Assembly: GCA_027592785.1 (NCBI GenBank)
Contig: JAQCLD010000043.1
Coordinates: forward strand, 1 to 35,191
Length of the DNA: 35,191 nucleotides
Source: Acidobacteriota bacterium
GTDB lineage: Bacteria; Acidobacteriota; Terriglobia; Bryobacterales; UBA6623
Reading direction: 5' to 3'
Within the stretch, counting starts at the first letter, position 1, and each line of letters opens with the position of its first letter. The notes beneath the pieces are model-generated. The model made no database searches. It saw only the letters and a list, made by a program, of their open reading frames with translations, and had not been told where the DNA came from. The position numbers and the translations under genes are program-made. This document shows positions 1 to 7,582 of the stretch, piece after piece.

Positions 1-265
1 GCCGTTCCGGCGGGTTTTCTTGTTATTACGGCAAGAAGGCCCGTCGGGCGGCGGTACTTTACATCAATGCGCTTGTCCAAGCGCAGCCGCGCCCGTCAGG
101 AAGCGATCTCTTCGCCAACTCTCCAGCCCATGGTCCATCCCAGGGCCAAACCTCGCCGAAGCATCCATCGCCGCGCGTTCTCGCGCGTCCGAGCCGCGAC
201 GGTAAGGTAGTCGGTCCCTTCCATTTCGCTTCATTAGCGTACAATGCGCCGGTGGAGCACACCTC
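1..265. other. Left-edge non-coding stretch
   Basis: I see no convincing gene here. The short open frames on both strands have low-complexity, arginine/alanine-rich translations typical of GC-rich shadow frames. The stretch contains an 18-base inverted repeat at 68-85 and a ribosome-binding site (GGTGGAG, about 249-255) for the gene starting at 266. It may include the tail of a transcript from outside the window. Confidence 0.5.
68..85. repeat. 18-bp near-perfect palindrome
   Basis: TGCGCTTG (68-75) is separated by TC from CAAGCGCA (78-85). Eight-base arms with a two-base centre suit a dimeric DNA-binding protein better than an RNA hairpin, whose loop would be too tight. It lies about 180 bp upstream of the enolase-superfamily gene, so an operator role is possible but unproven. 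Confidence 0.4.
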
Positions 266-1519
266 ATGAAACGACGCGAATTTCTGCAGACTTCCGCCGC
301 CATCGCGACCGCCGGCACACTGCCCTTGCATCGCCTTGCCGCACAGCTTCGTGGCAAGGTCAAAATCACCGACGTAAAAATTATGGTTGTTCGCGGCACA
401 TGGGATTGGAACCTCGTCAAGATCGAAACGGACGCCGGCATCTCCGGCATCGGCGAAGCCTATTGGGGCTCAGGCGTTAAAGAGTTCGCGCTCAAAGAAC
501 TGAAGCCGTTGATCATCGGCGAAGATCCGCTCAACGTCGACAAGCTCTACACCTGGATGCTTATGAGCGTGGCCGGCCAAGGCGCCATCGGTGGCCTAAC
601 CGTCACGGCAGCCAGCGGCATCGAGATCGCTCTGTGGGATCTCGCCGGGAAGATTCTCAACACGCCCGCCGTCACTCTGCTCGGCGGCAAGTTCCGCGAC
701 AAGATACGCTTCTACCGCACGCTGCAGACGGCTCAGCCAGTCGGCGACATGCAGGCTTGGCGCGATCAGCTCCAGGCGGCGCAAGCCGAGCCCTTCGGCT
801 GGACGGCGTTCAAGGTGCAAGGTGACGGCATTCCGCGCGTCTCCGATCCGAACTACTCCGAGATCGGTCACGACCGCTTCACACGCGACCTCACCATCAA
901 AGACCTGCGCCGCATTGAGACCGCCATCGGGGTCGTGCGCGACGAGCTTGGCCCCGACATCGACTTCGGCGTTGAAGCGCACTGGAAGTATGACGTCCGC
1001 GACGCCATCAACATGGCCAAGGCCATTGCGCCCGCCAACCCGATGTGGCTCGAAGACCCCGTCCCTCCCGGCAACCCCGACGCCATGGCACACGTGACGC
1101 ACGCCAGTGAAGTGCCCATCTGCACCGGCGAAAACCTCTACGGACGCGACGGCTTCAAACGGCTCATCGACGTGCGCGGCTGCGACGTCGTGCACATCGA
1201 CATACCCAAATCAGGCGGCCTGCTCGAATCGAAACGCATCCACGACCTCGCCGCACAGAATTACATTTGGACCGCAGCCCACAACCCGGCCAGTCCCATC
1301 GGCACTATCGCTTCCTGCCATGCCGGCGCCTCCATGCGCGACTTCCGCATCCACGAACTCGCCAAATACATCGACTGGTGGCAAGACCTCGTAATCCACG
1401 ACGGCCCCATCATCGCGGGCGGCTATCACACCATCACCGACAAACCCGGCTACGGCATCGAAATCAACGAAGACGTCGCCCGCGCCAACCTAGCCCCCGG
1501 CGAAACTTGGTGGGGGTAG
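266..1519 (+). CDS. Tat-exported mandelate racemase/muconate lactonizing enzyme family protein
   Basis: This is a 417-residue enolase-superfamily enzyme, a family that abstracts the proton alpha to a carboxylate to dehydrate or racemise sugar acids. The N-terminus has a Tat-like signal (KRREFLQ, then alanine-rich, ending near residue 26), so it is probably periplasmic, which is unusual for the family. The N-terminal capping domain covers about residues 31-145. The barrel follows with AFKVQ (181-185) and metal ligands that I place at E237 (VEAHW), E263 (WLEDP) and E289 (TGENLYGRDGF). A candidate catalytic histidine is H339 (TAAHNP). The motifs resemble the sugar-acid dehydratase branch, but the substrate cannot be read from sequence. 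The ATG follows GGTGGAG at good spacing. It converges with the DUF885 gene, with only 12 bases between the stop codons. Confidence 0.88.
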   Translation: MKRREFLQTSAAIATAGTLPLHRLAAQLRGKVKITDVKIMVVRGTWDWNLVKIETDAGISGIGEAYWGSGVKEFALKELKPLIIGEDPLNVDKLYTWMLMSVAGQGAIGGLTVTAASGIEIALWDLAGKILNTPAVTLLGGKFRDKIRFYRTLQTAQPVGDMQAWRDQLQAAQAEPFGWTAFKVQGDGIPRVSDPNYSEIGHDRFTRDLTIKDLRRIETAIGVVRDELGPDIDFGVEAHWKYDVRDAINMAKAIAPANPMWLEDPVPPGNPDAMAHVTHASEVPICTGENLYGRDGFKRLIDVRGCDVVHIDIPKSGGLLESKRIHDLAAQNYIWTAAHNPASPIGTIASCHAGASMRDFRIHELAKYIDWWQDLVIHDGPIIAGGYHTITDKPGYGIEINEDVARANLAPGETWWG

Positions 1520-1531
1520 CGTAACTCGGCG

Positions 1532-3283
1532 TTAGCCTTTCGAGGCGATGTAGCGGTCGACCTCTTGCTCCAGCAGTTCCAACGGAACCATGCCGGTGTC
1601 GAGGACGACGTTGTGGAATTCTTGCAGCGAGAACTTATCGCCGAGCGCCGCCTTGGTCTTCTCGCGCAACTCAACAATCTTGAGTTGGCCAGTCATGTAC
1701 GAACAGGCTTGGCCTGGCAGTACGACGTAACGCTCGACTTCGCTGACGGGGATCCCGTAGTCAACGGCCCGTTGACGCGTCCAGCCTTTTGAGTGCAGGC
1801 CGGTGTCGACGACCAGACGGCGAGCGCGAAACAACTGGCTGTCGAGCGCGTTGAGCAGCCCCTCGGGGTCATCGTCATACCAGCCCTGCTCGGCAACCAA
1901 ACGCTCGGCGTATAGTCCCCAGCCTTCAGAAAATGCTGAGATTCCGCCGAAAGCGCCGATCTGCCGGAAGCGCGGTAGCTCGGTGTTTTCTACTTGCAGG
2001 GCGATTTGGAAGTGATGCCCTGGTATGCCCTCGTGATAAGTGACCGAGCGAAGACTCACCTTCGACATGCGATCGCGCCGCCGCGGGTATTGATAGATGC
2101 CGGGGCGCGAGCCGTCCGCGGTCGGCGGCGTGTAGTTCGCCGCGGCATTGTTCTCCATGAAAGTCGGTGTCGGCTGCACTTCGAGCGGCGCCTTCGGCCG
2201 TTTGTCGAATAGAGATTCAGAGCGTTTCTGCGAATCGCGGACGATCGCTTCGATGTCCTTCATGACCTGTGCCCGGGTCGCCTCCGATAGCGGCTCGGGA
2301 TACATGCGATCGGCTTCGAGCTTCGCCATGCGCTCGGCGATCGTTCCGTCGGTGCGGCCGAGTTGGCGGAACAGTTTGTCCATCTCGCCTTCGATACGCG
2401 CGACTTCCTTGAGCCCGATCTCGTGGATCTGGCCGGCGGTTAGCTGCGTGGTCGTGTAGTAGCGCAGCCGATTGGCGTAGGCCGCTGCACCGCCCTCGTA
2501 CTCGGAGAGACCTTTCTCGGCGGCGACTTTGGGCAGCTGCGATTCGAGCAGAGCGATGGCCTTGCGCCAGGCTGGATAAACCTGTTCGGCGATGATGGTC
2601 TCGGCTTGCCTGGAGAGTGCGGCACGCTTCTCCGCGCTGATCGCGGGAGCGGCTTCCATCTTTTGCGCCAGGGTCGTTGCGATCGGGTTCTGCCCAGGCG
2701 ACGGATCGGCGAAGCGCTGCATTTGTTTGATCGTCGCGTCCAATATGTAGCGTGGAGGGATGATCCCCTTGGCTCCGATACGCTCGGTCTCGGCGATGGC
2801 CTGGTTCATGCGCCCGGCGACTTGTCCGAGCTTGGCTACGTAGTTTTCGGCGTCGCGCTCATTGGCAAGCGGATGGATGCGCATCAACAAGGAGGGCAGC
2901 GCCGTGTTCGCGCCGCGGAATTGATTCAGCGGGAAAGAGTAGTCCGAGAACGGCTCGGCATCCACGATCGCTTGCAGCTGCCAGTCGAGCAGGTCCGCGG
3001 AGACCCGTTGGACGTCGGTCATCCCCGCGCGCTCAAACCCGCGCAGTTGCCCAAGCCCGCGTCTGGCCAGCGCGGTGCGTTCGGCGTCGTAGGCTTGCGT
3101 AAACGGGGTGATCTGCCGATCGAGACGGTCCTGCTCCTCGCCTTCGAAGTAGCGCAGACCCGTAGCGAGACTCGGGTTGCCGCGTACCCATTCAGCGGTG
3201 AAGCTATCGAAGAAGTCGCCGATGGTCTGGGCCTGCAGGGGCAGCGAAGAGAGCAAGAGGAGAAGAGCAAATACCGCGCGCAT
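1532..3283 (-). CDS. DUF885 family secreted metallopeptidase-like protein
   Basis: This is a 583-residue DUF885 protein, a family related to zinc carboxypeptidase-like peptidases. A signal peptide is obvious (MRAVFALLLLLSSLPLQAQ), so it is periplasmic or secreted. The family signature HEGIPGHH lies at residues 417-424 and is the likely zinc site; the conserved EGWGLYAE follows at 453-460 and supplies another acidic ligand. Length and motif spacing are normal for the family. It lies 82 bases downstream of the PD40/FIMAH gene on the same strand, but a strong hairpin separates them, so it may be transcribed separately or by read-through. Its substrate is unknown; a role in peptide turnover outside the cytoplasm is an inference. 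Confidence 0.88.
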   Translation of the reverse strand: MRAVFALLLLLSSLPLQAQTIGDFFDSFTAEWVRGNPSLATGLRYFEGEEQDRLDRQITPFTQAYDAERTALARRGLGQLRGFERAGMTDVQRVSADLLDWQLQAIVDAEPFSDYSFPLNQFRGANTALPSLLMRIHPLANERDAENYVAKLGQVAGRMNQAIAETERIGAKGIIPPRYILDATIKQMQRFADPSPGQNPIATTLAQKMEAAPAISAEKRAALSRQAETIIAEQVYPAWRKAIALLESQLPKVAAEKGLSEYEGGAAAYANRLRYYTTTQLTAGQIHEIGLKEVARIEGEMDKLFRQLGRTDGTIAERMAKLEADRMYPEPLSEATRAQVMKDIEAIVRDSQKRSESLFDKRPKAPLEVQPTPTFMENNAAANYTPPTADGSRPGIYQYPRRRDRMSKVSLRSVTYHEGIPGHHFQIALQVENTELPRFRQIGAFGGISAFSEGWGLYAERLVAEQGWYDDDPEGLLNALDSQLFRARRLVVDTGLHSKGWTRQRAVDYGIPVSEVERYVVLPGQACSYMTGQLKIVELREKTKAALGDKFSLQEFHNVVLDTGMVPLELLEQEVDRYIASKG

Positions 3284-3329
3284 GCGCAGAGCATATCAGG
3301 TGTAAGCGCTGGAAAACGCGAATGCGACA

Positions 3330-3360
3330 AGCGCCCCGCCGGTGACGGCGGCGGGGCGCT
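3330..3360 (-). terminator. Strong hairpin after the PD40/FIMAH gene
   Basis: Eleven-base complementary arms (3330-3340 and 3350-3360, almost all G/C) flank a nine-base loop, starting six bases past the stop at 3366. On the minus strand only TTGT follows, so the U-tract is poor. It probably reduces read-through into the DUF885 gene or protects the mRNA 3' end rather than being a fully efficient terminator. Confidence 0.6.
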
Positions 3361-3365
3361 CGTCG

Positions 3366-4700
3366 TTAGGCGCCGCAACCGAGAGCCACCAGGATGGCCT
3401 CGGCCTTAGCGACCAAGTCGTCGCGAACAGGGAAAGCGATGAAGCGCGGCGACTTCTTATCCACGTCGTCGATGAACTTCTCGATCTTGTCGCAGGCCGA
3501 CGCGGCGCGGGTTCCCTGCACACTTCTGAGGGCGCTCTTCAACTGTTGGGCCAGTGCGTTCGCTTGGCCACGGTTGACGCCGCTGCTAGGCAACGCTTCG
3601 ACTTCGCTGATGAGTTGGATTAACAGTTCTTCGGCGCTGGCGCCCCCACCGTCGGGCGGCGGCTGCGTTCCCGGTCCGCCCATCCACACGGGCTCAAACT
3701 CGTTCGCCGTGCTGTTGGTGAGGTCGACCAGTGTGCCGCCGCTGGCGCTGGCCGAGAAGACCTCGTAGTCTGACGAACCGATCGAATCGAAGGCGACTTT
3801 TGTGCCGTCTGGCGACCAGTGTGCGTTGAACTCGTCGCTGCTGGGGGTTTCCGTGACATTGACGACCCCGCTGCCGTCGGCCTTCATTACGTAGATCTCG
3901 AAGTTGAAGTCGCGAAAGCTCTCAAGCGAGATCTTGCTGCCGTCGGGCGACCACCTGGCGTTCCAGTCGAAGCCAACGGCGTTGCTGAGGTTTGTCGGCG
4001 AACCGCCGTTCGCGTTCATCACGTAGACCTCTGAGTCGAAGGCGTCTCTGTCAGAGATGAACAGAATCCGCGTTCCGTCCGGCGACCAGTAGGCACGCGA
4101 GTCGGAAGCCGAGTTGTTGGTGATGTTGACGGGCGAACTTCCATTGGCGTTCATGACCCAGATTTCTTCGTCGCCCGTCGAATCGGACGTGAAGAGGATC
4201 TTGGAGCCGTCGGGCGACCACTGCGCATCGTAGTTGTTCGCGTTGTTGTCGGTGAGCTGGACCAACCCGCTGCCGTTGGCGTTCATCACGTAGAGGTTGT
4301 CGAAGAAGGAGTTGCGATAGCTCTCGAAGAGGATCTTGGAGCCTTCGGGCGACCAATGTGGGTTGAAGTCGAAGTCGGTGTCGTTGGTTAGATTGACTGG
4401 CGAGCTGCCGTCCGCGTTCATGACGTGTATTTCGTTATCGCCGGCGCGATCGCTCTCGAAGACGATCTTCGAGCCGTCGGGCGACCACTCGGGGTTGTAG
4501 TCGAAGGCGGCGTTGTTCGTCAGGTTCTTGGGCGAAGTGCCGTCCGCGTTGGCCGTGTAGATTTCGTAATTGCCGTCGCGGTCGGATATGAAGGCGATGC
4601 CTTGTGCGAGCATCTGCGTGGGCGCCAATAGGGGGGCTAAGAAGCAGGCCACGCAAGCCAGAATGAAGTTCTTGGGCGTTGCAGATTTGTACGGGAGCAT
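3366..4700 (-). CDS. Secreted PD40/TolB-like beta-propeller protein with C-terminal FIMAH-like domain
   Basis: The protein is 444 residues from the ATG at 4700, chosen because AAGGAA precedes it and a signal peptide follows at once (MLPYKSATPKNFILACVACF, cleaved near LAQG). Upstream in-frame codons would place about 40 charged residues before the signal. Seven tandem repeats of 44-45 residues follow, with the pattern (I/V)-F-x-SDR, E-I-Y-V-MNA-(D/N)-G, L-T-N and WSPDG-(S/T)-K, and predict a seven-bladed propeller. The last repeat is degenerate. After a Pro/Gly linker, the final ~100 residues form a helical module (LISEVEALPSSGVNRGQANAL, then two cysteines) that resembles the FIMAH domain of exported acidobacterial proteins. 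It is probably extracellular or periplasmic and binds a ligand; no catalytic residues are evident. Confidence 0.85.
   Translation of the reverse strand: MLPYKSATPKNFILACVACFLAPLLAPTQMLAQGIAFISDRDGNYEIYTANADGTSPKNLTNNAAFDYNPEWSPDGSKIVFESDRAGDNEIHVMNADGSSPVNLTNDTDFDFNPHWSPEGSKILFESYRNSFFDNLYVMNANGSGLVQLTDNNANNYDAQWSPDGSKILFTSDSTGDEEIWVMNANGSSPVNITNNSASDSRAYWSPDGTRILFISDRDAFDSEVYVMNANGGSPTNLSNAVGFDWNARWSPDGSKISLESFRDFNFEIYVMKADGSGVVNVTETPSSDEFNAHWSPDGTKVAFDSIGSSDYEVFSASASGGTLVDLTNSTANEFEPVWMGGPGTQPPPDGGGASAEELLIQLISEVEALPSSGVNRGQANALAQQLKSALRSVQGTRAASACDKIEKFIDDVDKKSPRFIAFPVRDDLVAKAEAILVALGCGA
3620..4590 (-). repeat. Internal tandem repeat, about 135-bp period, encoding PD40 blades
   Basis: The DNA encoding the propeller repeats with a period of roughly 130-140 bp. 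The segment encoding WSPDGSK (cttggagccgtcgggcgac and variants on the + strand) recurs near 3800, 3935, 4075, 4205, 4335 and 4475. Similarity is strongest at these blade boundaries, as expected for duplicated blades that have since diverged. Confidence 0.75.
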
Positions 4701-4947
4701 TGGTATTTCAATTTCCTTAAGCGAGCGTGGGGGGACACCTCCTAAGCATGTTTGCCTCTTCAGACTAAGAGCCGAGAACCGCCGGCAAACTACAGTAATT
4801 ACCCCCTCTGCAAAGGACAAAAACCCTAGAAGAATGTACTGAGAGCGAAAGCAAGCAGATCCCTAGGCGAAACCTAGGAGAGCTCTGAGGGGCACGGTTG
4901 GCAAGCAAGGAACCGTGAGGCTCACCCACGGTGTCTAAATTCACCCG
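4701..4947. other. Non-coding, hairpin-rich stretch upstream of the PD40/FIMAH gene
   Basis: No intact gene is visible. It contains the leader of the minus-strand propeller gene and two clear inverted repeats. CCTAGG (4862-4867) pairs with CCTAGG (4873-4878) around CGAAA. CACGGTT (4893-4899) pairs with AACCGTG (4911-4917). AGAGC and GCTCT also flank the first hairpin. I could not match it to a known riboswitch or intron core on either strand. Confidence 0.5.
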
Positions 4948-5031
4948 ATGCAATACATGCCGTTCTACGACGCCGAAGCCATCGAGACGCTGCAGGGCTT
5001 TGAAAAACGCCTGTACCAGGGACTGCGCTAG
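4948..5031 (+). pseudogene. Coding-like C-terminal gene remnant (27 codons)
   Basis: The frame from 4948 reads 27 residues (MQYMPFYDAEAIETLQGFEK and a few more) to a TAG at 5029-5031. It is open upstream only to a TAA at 4936. Composition is protein-like and third positions are mostly G or C, like neighbouring genes. No Shine-Dalgarno site precedes it. It looks like the surviving end of a decayed gene rather than a functional peptide. Its stop interlocks with the stop of the minus-strand lipoprotein gene at 5028-5030. I do not recognise the parent family. Confidence 0.3.
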
Positions 5032-6077
5032 TTCAACCCGTGTACTTGCGCGATGGCAATGCCGTTCTCGCCCGCGACTGCGTACAACAGATATACTTTG
5101 CCGTCTTCCTCGAAGATCGCCGGGTCGCGCAATTGGTTCACGCGCTCGTAAGCCACGCTGCGGATCGAAGGTGCGATTGGCCGGTCGGCACCTTCCCAGT
5201 CGCGCTCGGGGCGCAAGACCTCGACACCCGGCGTTTCCTTCCATTCAGTCCAGGGCAGCGAGAGATCAATTGTGCTGAGTAGGATTCGCTCGGGCGCTTC
5301 GCCTACTTGAGTCCAGAAGACGTGAAGTGTGTCCCCGCGCTTGAGTAGGGCGCAGTGTCTCATGTCGGGGTTGAACAGCAAGGGACCTTCTTCGAAGTTC
5401 GTAAGCCCGTCTTGCGAACGGTAGATCTGGCCGGGCATGGCGATGCCGTAGGTCAAGCCTTCGTGTTCGAAGGTTCTCAGATACGTTCGGCCAAGGACCT
5501 CGGGCAAGGCTTGGAAGTCGATGCCGTCTTCGGAAAGCGCCACCCGTGTGGACTGTTTTGCGAATGCTTCCAAACCGTGGAAATACATCACGATGCGCTG
5601 CCGCACCTCATCGACGTGAACGTCGGGAGAGGCGATGTGCGGCGCGGTGAATTCCAACACAAGCGAATGGGGCAAGTTGTTGTTCCCGTACTCCGCGGCC
5701 CGACGTTGCTGAGCGATCTCCAACAGTTCCTCGTCGACGGGCGGCGGCTCGGTGGGGAAGTAGGATTTTGCGATCTGTAGGCTGCCCGGTTCGTGGATGG
5801 TCCAGGGCCCCAGCACGTTGTCCGCGTACGCCAAGCGGATGTAGGCTCCTTTGTGGTCGGCGAAGTACAGGTAGTAGCGGCCGAGCTGGTTCTCAATCCA
5901 ATCGGGTACGCGAATCATCGATGGACCTTGGATGTTTTCGCCGATGCTCGGATCGATAGCGGGCGTGACGATGGGTGCGTCGAGCAAGCGTTCGACACGG
6001 ACTTCCCGAGGTTGAACGGAGGAGCAGGCGAGGCCGGCGACGGCGAGCAGTATTGCGATCCAAATGCGGTGGGGCAT
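5028..6077 (-). CDS. Glycoside hydrolase family 43-like lipoprotein
   Basis: This is a 349-residue protein with a lipoprotein signal (MPHRIWIAILLAVAGLAC; C18 as lipidation site), so it is probably membrane-anchored in the periplasm or at the surface. The body has features of five-bladed glycosidase propellers (GH43/GH32-like): RVPDWIENQLGRYYLYFADH, IRLAYADNVLGPW, HVDEVRQRIVMYFHG, RVALSEDGIDF and a late DPAIFEEDGKVYLLYAVAG. An acidic catalytic set cannot be assigned with confidence, so it may bind rather than cleave sugar. It starts 15 bases after the GT4 gene ends and is probably the last gene of the glycosyltransferase operon. This suggests a role in trimming or recognising the glycan built by that operon. 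Confidence 0.75.
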   Translation of the reverse strand: MPHRIWIAILLAVAGLACSSVQPREVRVERLLDAPIVTPAIDPSIGENIQGPSMIRVPDWIENQLGRYYLYFADHKGAYIRLAYADNVLGPWTIHEPGSLQIAKSYFPTEPPPVDEELLEIAQQRRAAEYGNNNLPHSLVLEFTAPHIASPDVHVDEVRQRIVMYFHGLEAFAKQSTRVALSEDGIDFQALPEVLGRTYLRTFEHEGLTYGIAMPGQIYRSQDGLTNFEEGPLLFNPDMRHCALLKRGDTLHVFWTQVGEAPERILLSTIDLSLPWTEWKETPGVEVLRPERDWEGADRPIAPSIRSVAYERVNQLRDPAIFEEDGKVYLLYAVAGENGIAIAQVHGLN

Positions 6078-6092
6078 GTCTTGCTTCTGTCC

Positions 6093-7205
6093 TTACGAAT
6101 TGGCCGCTAGTTCAAAAAACTCCCAGGTCAGTGCGGCTGTGCGGTCCCAGGTGAAGACGCGAGCGCGGTCGCGACCTCGAGCGCCGAGTTGGGCGGCCGC
6201 GTTCGTGTCTTCGAGCATCGAGCGCATCGCCTCGCGGATCTCGTCGGCGTCGTAGGGATCAACGGTGACGCCTGCCTCACCGACGACCTCCGGCATCGCG
6301 GAGATGCTCGACGTAATCACCGGCGTGCCGGCGGCCATCGCTTCGAGCAAAGGCATGCCGAATCCCTCATAGAGAGACGGGAAAACAAACAGCGAGGCGC
6401 AGGCGTAGACCGAGGGCAGCAGCGCGCGCGAAACGTAGCCCACGAGGCGGACGTGCTTCGATTTCTCCAACACGGTGCGGATCTCATTATTGTGCCAACC
6501 GGCGGATCCAACAACCACCAAGGGGAAGCGAGCCTGCAAGCTTTCAGGCAGTTGGGCATGGGCTTCGGCCAGGCGGATCAGGTTCTTGCGCGGTTCCATC
6601 GAGCCGACGAAAAGGACAAACTCGTCGGGAAGGCCGTAGCTGCGCCGGGCCGTCGCGAGCTGCTCGGGCGAAACCTCGAAGAAGTCTTCGTCGACTCCGT
6701 GGTGAATCACCTCGATCGTGGTCGAGTGCATGCCAACTTTGGTGATGAGGTCTTGCTTCACGGCGTGCGAGGGCACGATGACGGCCGCCAGTTTGGGGAT
6801 CGTGTGTTCGACGAACCACTGAAACAGCTCGATGGTGGGGCTCTGATGGCAGTCAGGGTGGGTCAGTGGAGTCGCGTCGTGGATCATCGACGTCAGCACG
6901 GGTTTCGTTGGCGGATGAAACACGTGGGGCGTGATATGGAACAGATCGACGCCGACCGCCTGTGGATGGGCGAACGGAATATGGAAGCGATTGGAGGCCA
7001 GGACGCCCGCCAGCCGAGGCCAGGAATACACGCTGGAGAAGTTCGATCGTTCGTTGACGTTGACGCCGATACGGCGCAAGTAGGGGAACATCCTGAGTTG
7101 CTGGGCCGGGAACGTCGCCAGCAGGCGTTGGAGCACGGCGTAGTGGTAGTTCTTGACGCCGGCGCTGCGCATCAACAGCGGCGCGGCGTCGTACAGGATC
7201 TTCAC
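6093..7205 (-). CDS. Glycosyltransferase family 4 (GT-B fold)
   Basis: The protein is about 370 residues and transfers a sugar from an activated donor during surface polysaccharide assembly. The start is the GTG at 7205, giving VKILYDAAPLL, because it overlaps the DUF2304 stop as GTGA. A longer frame from 7265 would overlap the upstream gene without a better site. The N-terminal half has the acceptor-side Rossmann fold. The C-terminal half has the donor-site signature: LFVGSMEPRKNLIRLAEA, then EGFGMPLLEAMAAGTPVITS (the EX7E motif) and AMPEVVGEAG. These are typical of GT4 mannosyl- or glucosyltransferases. It has no membrane segment and probably works at the inner face of the cytoplasmic membrane. 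Donor and acceptor are not readable. Confidence 0.88.
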   Translation of the reverse strand: MKILYDAAPLLMRSAGVKNYHYAVLQRLLATFPAQQLRMFPYLRRIGVNVNERSNFSSVYSWPRLAGVLASNRFHIPFAHPQAVGVDLFHITPHVFHPPTKPVLTSMIHDATPLTHPDCHQSPTIELFQWFVEHTIPKLAAVIVPSHAVKQDLITKVGMHSTTIEVIHHGVDEDFFEVSPEQLATARRSYGLPDEFVLFVGSMEPRKNLIRLAEAHAQLPESLQARFPLVVVGSAGWHNNEIRTVLEKSKHVRLVGYVSRALLPSVYACASLFVFPSLYEGFGMPLLEAMAAGTPVITSSISAMPEVVGEAGVTVDPYDADEIREAMRSMLEDTNAAAQLGARGRDRARVFTWDRTAALTWEFFELAANS

Positions 7206-7582
7206 TTGTCTCCCGCCTTGTCCCGCAACTTCCGTAGCGCCTCTTCTTGGCGGCGGATTTCCCACTCGAGCATGCCGACCTTTTGGCTGACCAGGATGTT
7301 GTGATCCTTCAAGGTGGAGACTTCGATCGTCAGCCTAAAGAACGTGAACAGGAAAACCAGACCGGCAAGCAGCATGAGGACGAAGGAAACATCTTCGATT
7401 CCGAGGGCTAGGGCGAGCCACTGCAGGGCGGCGTCCCACAAAGACAGCACCAGTAGAATCGCCGCCGCGCCGAACCAGGCCATGGAATACTCGACGCGAA
7501 TGTGCTCGCGACGGACAGCGCGAATAATCTGCAGCAACAGCAGAATACAGAGGGCGGCGGCGATCCAGCGAATTCTTTCCAT
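7202..7582 (-). CDS. DUF2304 family membrane protein
   Basis: This is a small 126-residue membrane protein. It starts with a hydrophobic helix (MERIRWIAAALCILLLLQII). Two more helices follow (AMAWFGAAAILLVLSL-like and a VLMLLAGLVFLFTFF region), then a charged C-terminal helix (about the last 35 residues, EIRRQEEALRKLRDKAGDK) likely to be cytoplasmic and coiled-coil. The arrangement fits DUF2304 proteins, which are usually encoded right after a DPM1-like glycosyltransferase, as here. The ATG overlaps the upstream TAA by one base (TAATG) and its own stop overlaps the next start as GTGA, so translation is probably coupled across all three genes. It may help present lipid-linked sugar to the transferases; that role is inferred from context. 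Confidence 0.8.
   Translation of the reverse strand: MERIRWIAAALCILLLLQIIRAVRREHIRVEYSMAWFGAAAILLVLSLWDAALQWLALALGIEDVSFVLMLLAGLVFLFTFFRLTIEVSTLKDHNILVSQKVGMLEWEIRRQEEALRKLRDKAGDK

Noticed and set aside
59-450. Overlapping minus-strand open frames at the left edge
   Set aside because: The translations are Arg/Ala/Gly-rich shadow frames with no motif. They overlap the clear enolase-superfamily start.
4701-4820. 40-residue N-terminal extension of the PD40/FIMAH protein
   Set aside because: The extension is basic and low-complexity and would bury the signal peptide. ATG 4700 has a good ribosome-binding site and starts the signal directly.
4840-4935. Group II intron 3' end (domain V/VI-like string CTCTGAGGGG followed by a hairpin)
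   Set aside because: The closing stem of the candidate domain V is about ten bases too long, its internal pairing does not follow the conserved 34-base fold, and no reverse transcriptase or 5' intron end is present.
4780-4935. Cyclic di-GMP or other known riboswitch on either strand
   Set aside because: Fragments such as GGCAAAC resemble parts of the consensus, but the tetraloop-receptor and conserved core do not line up.
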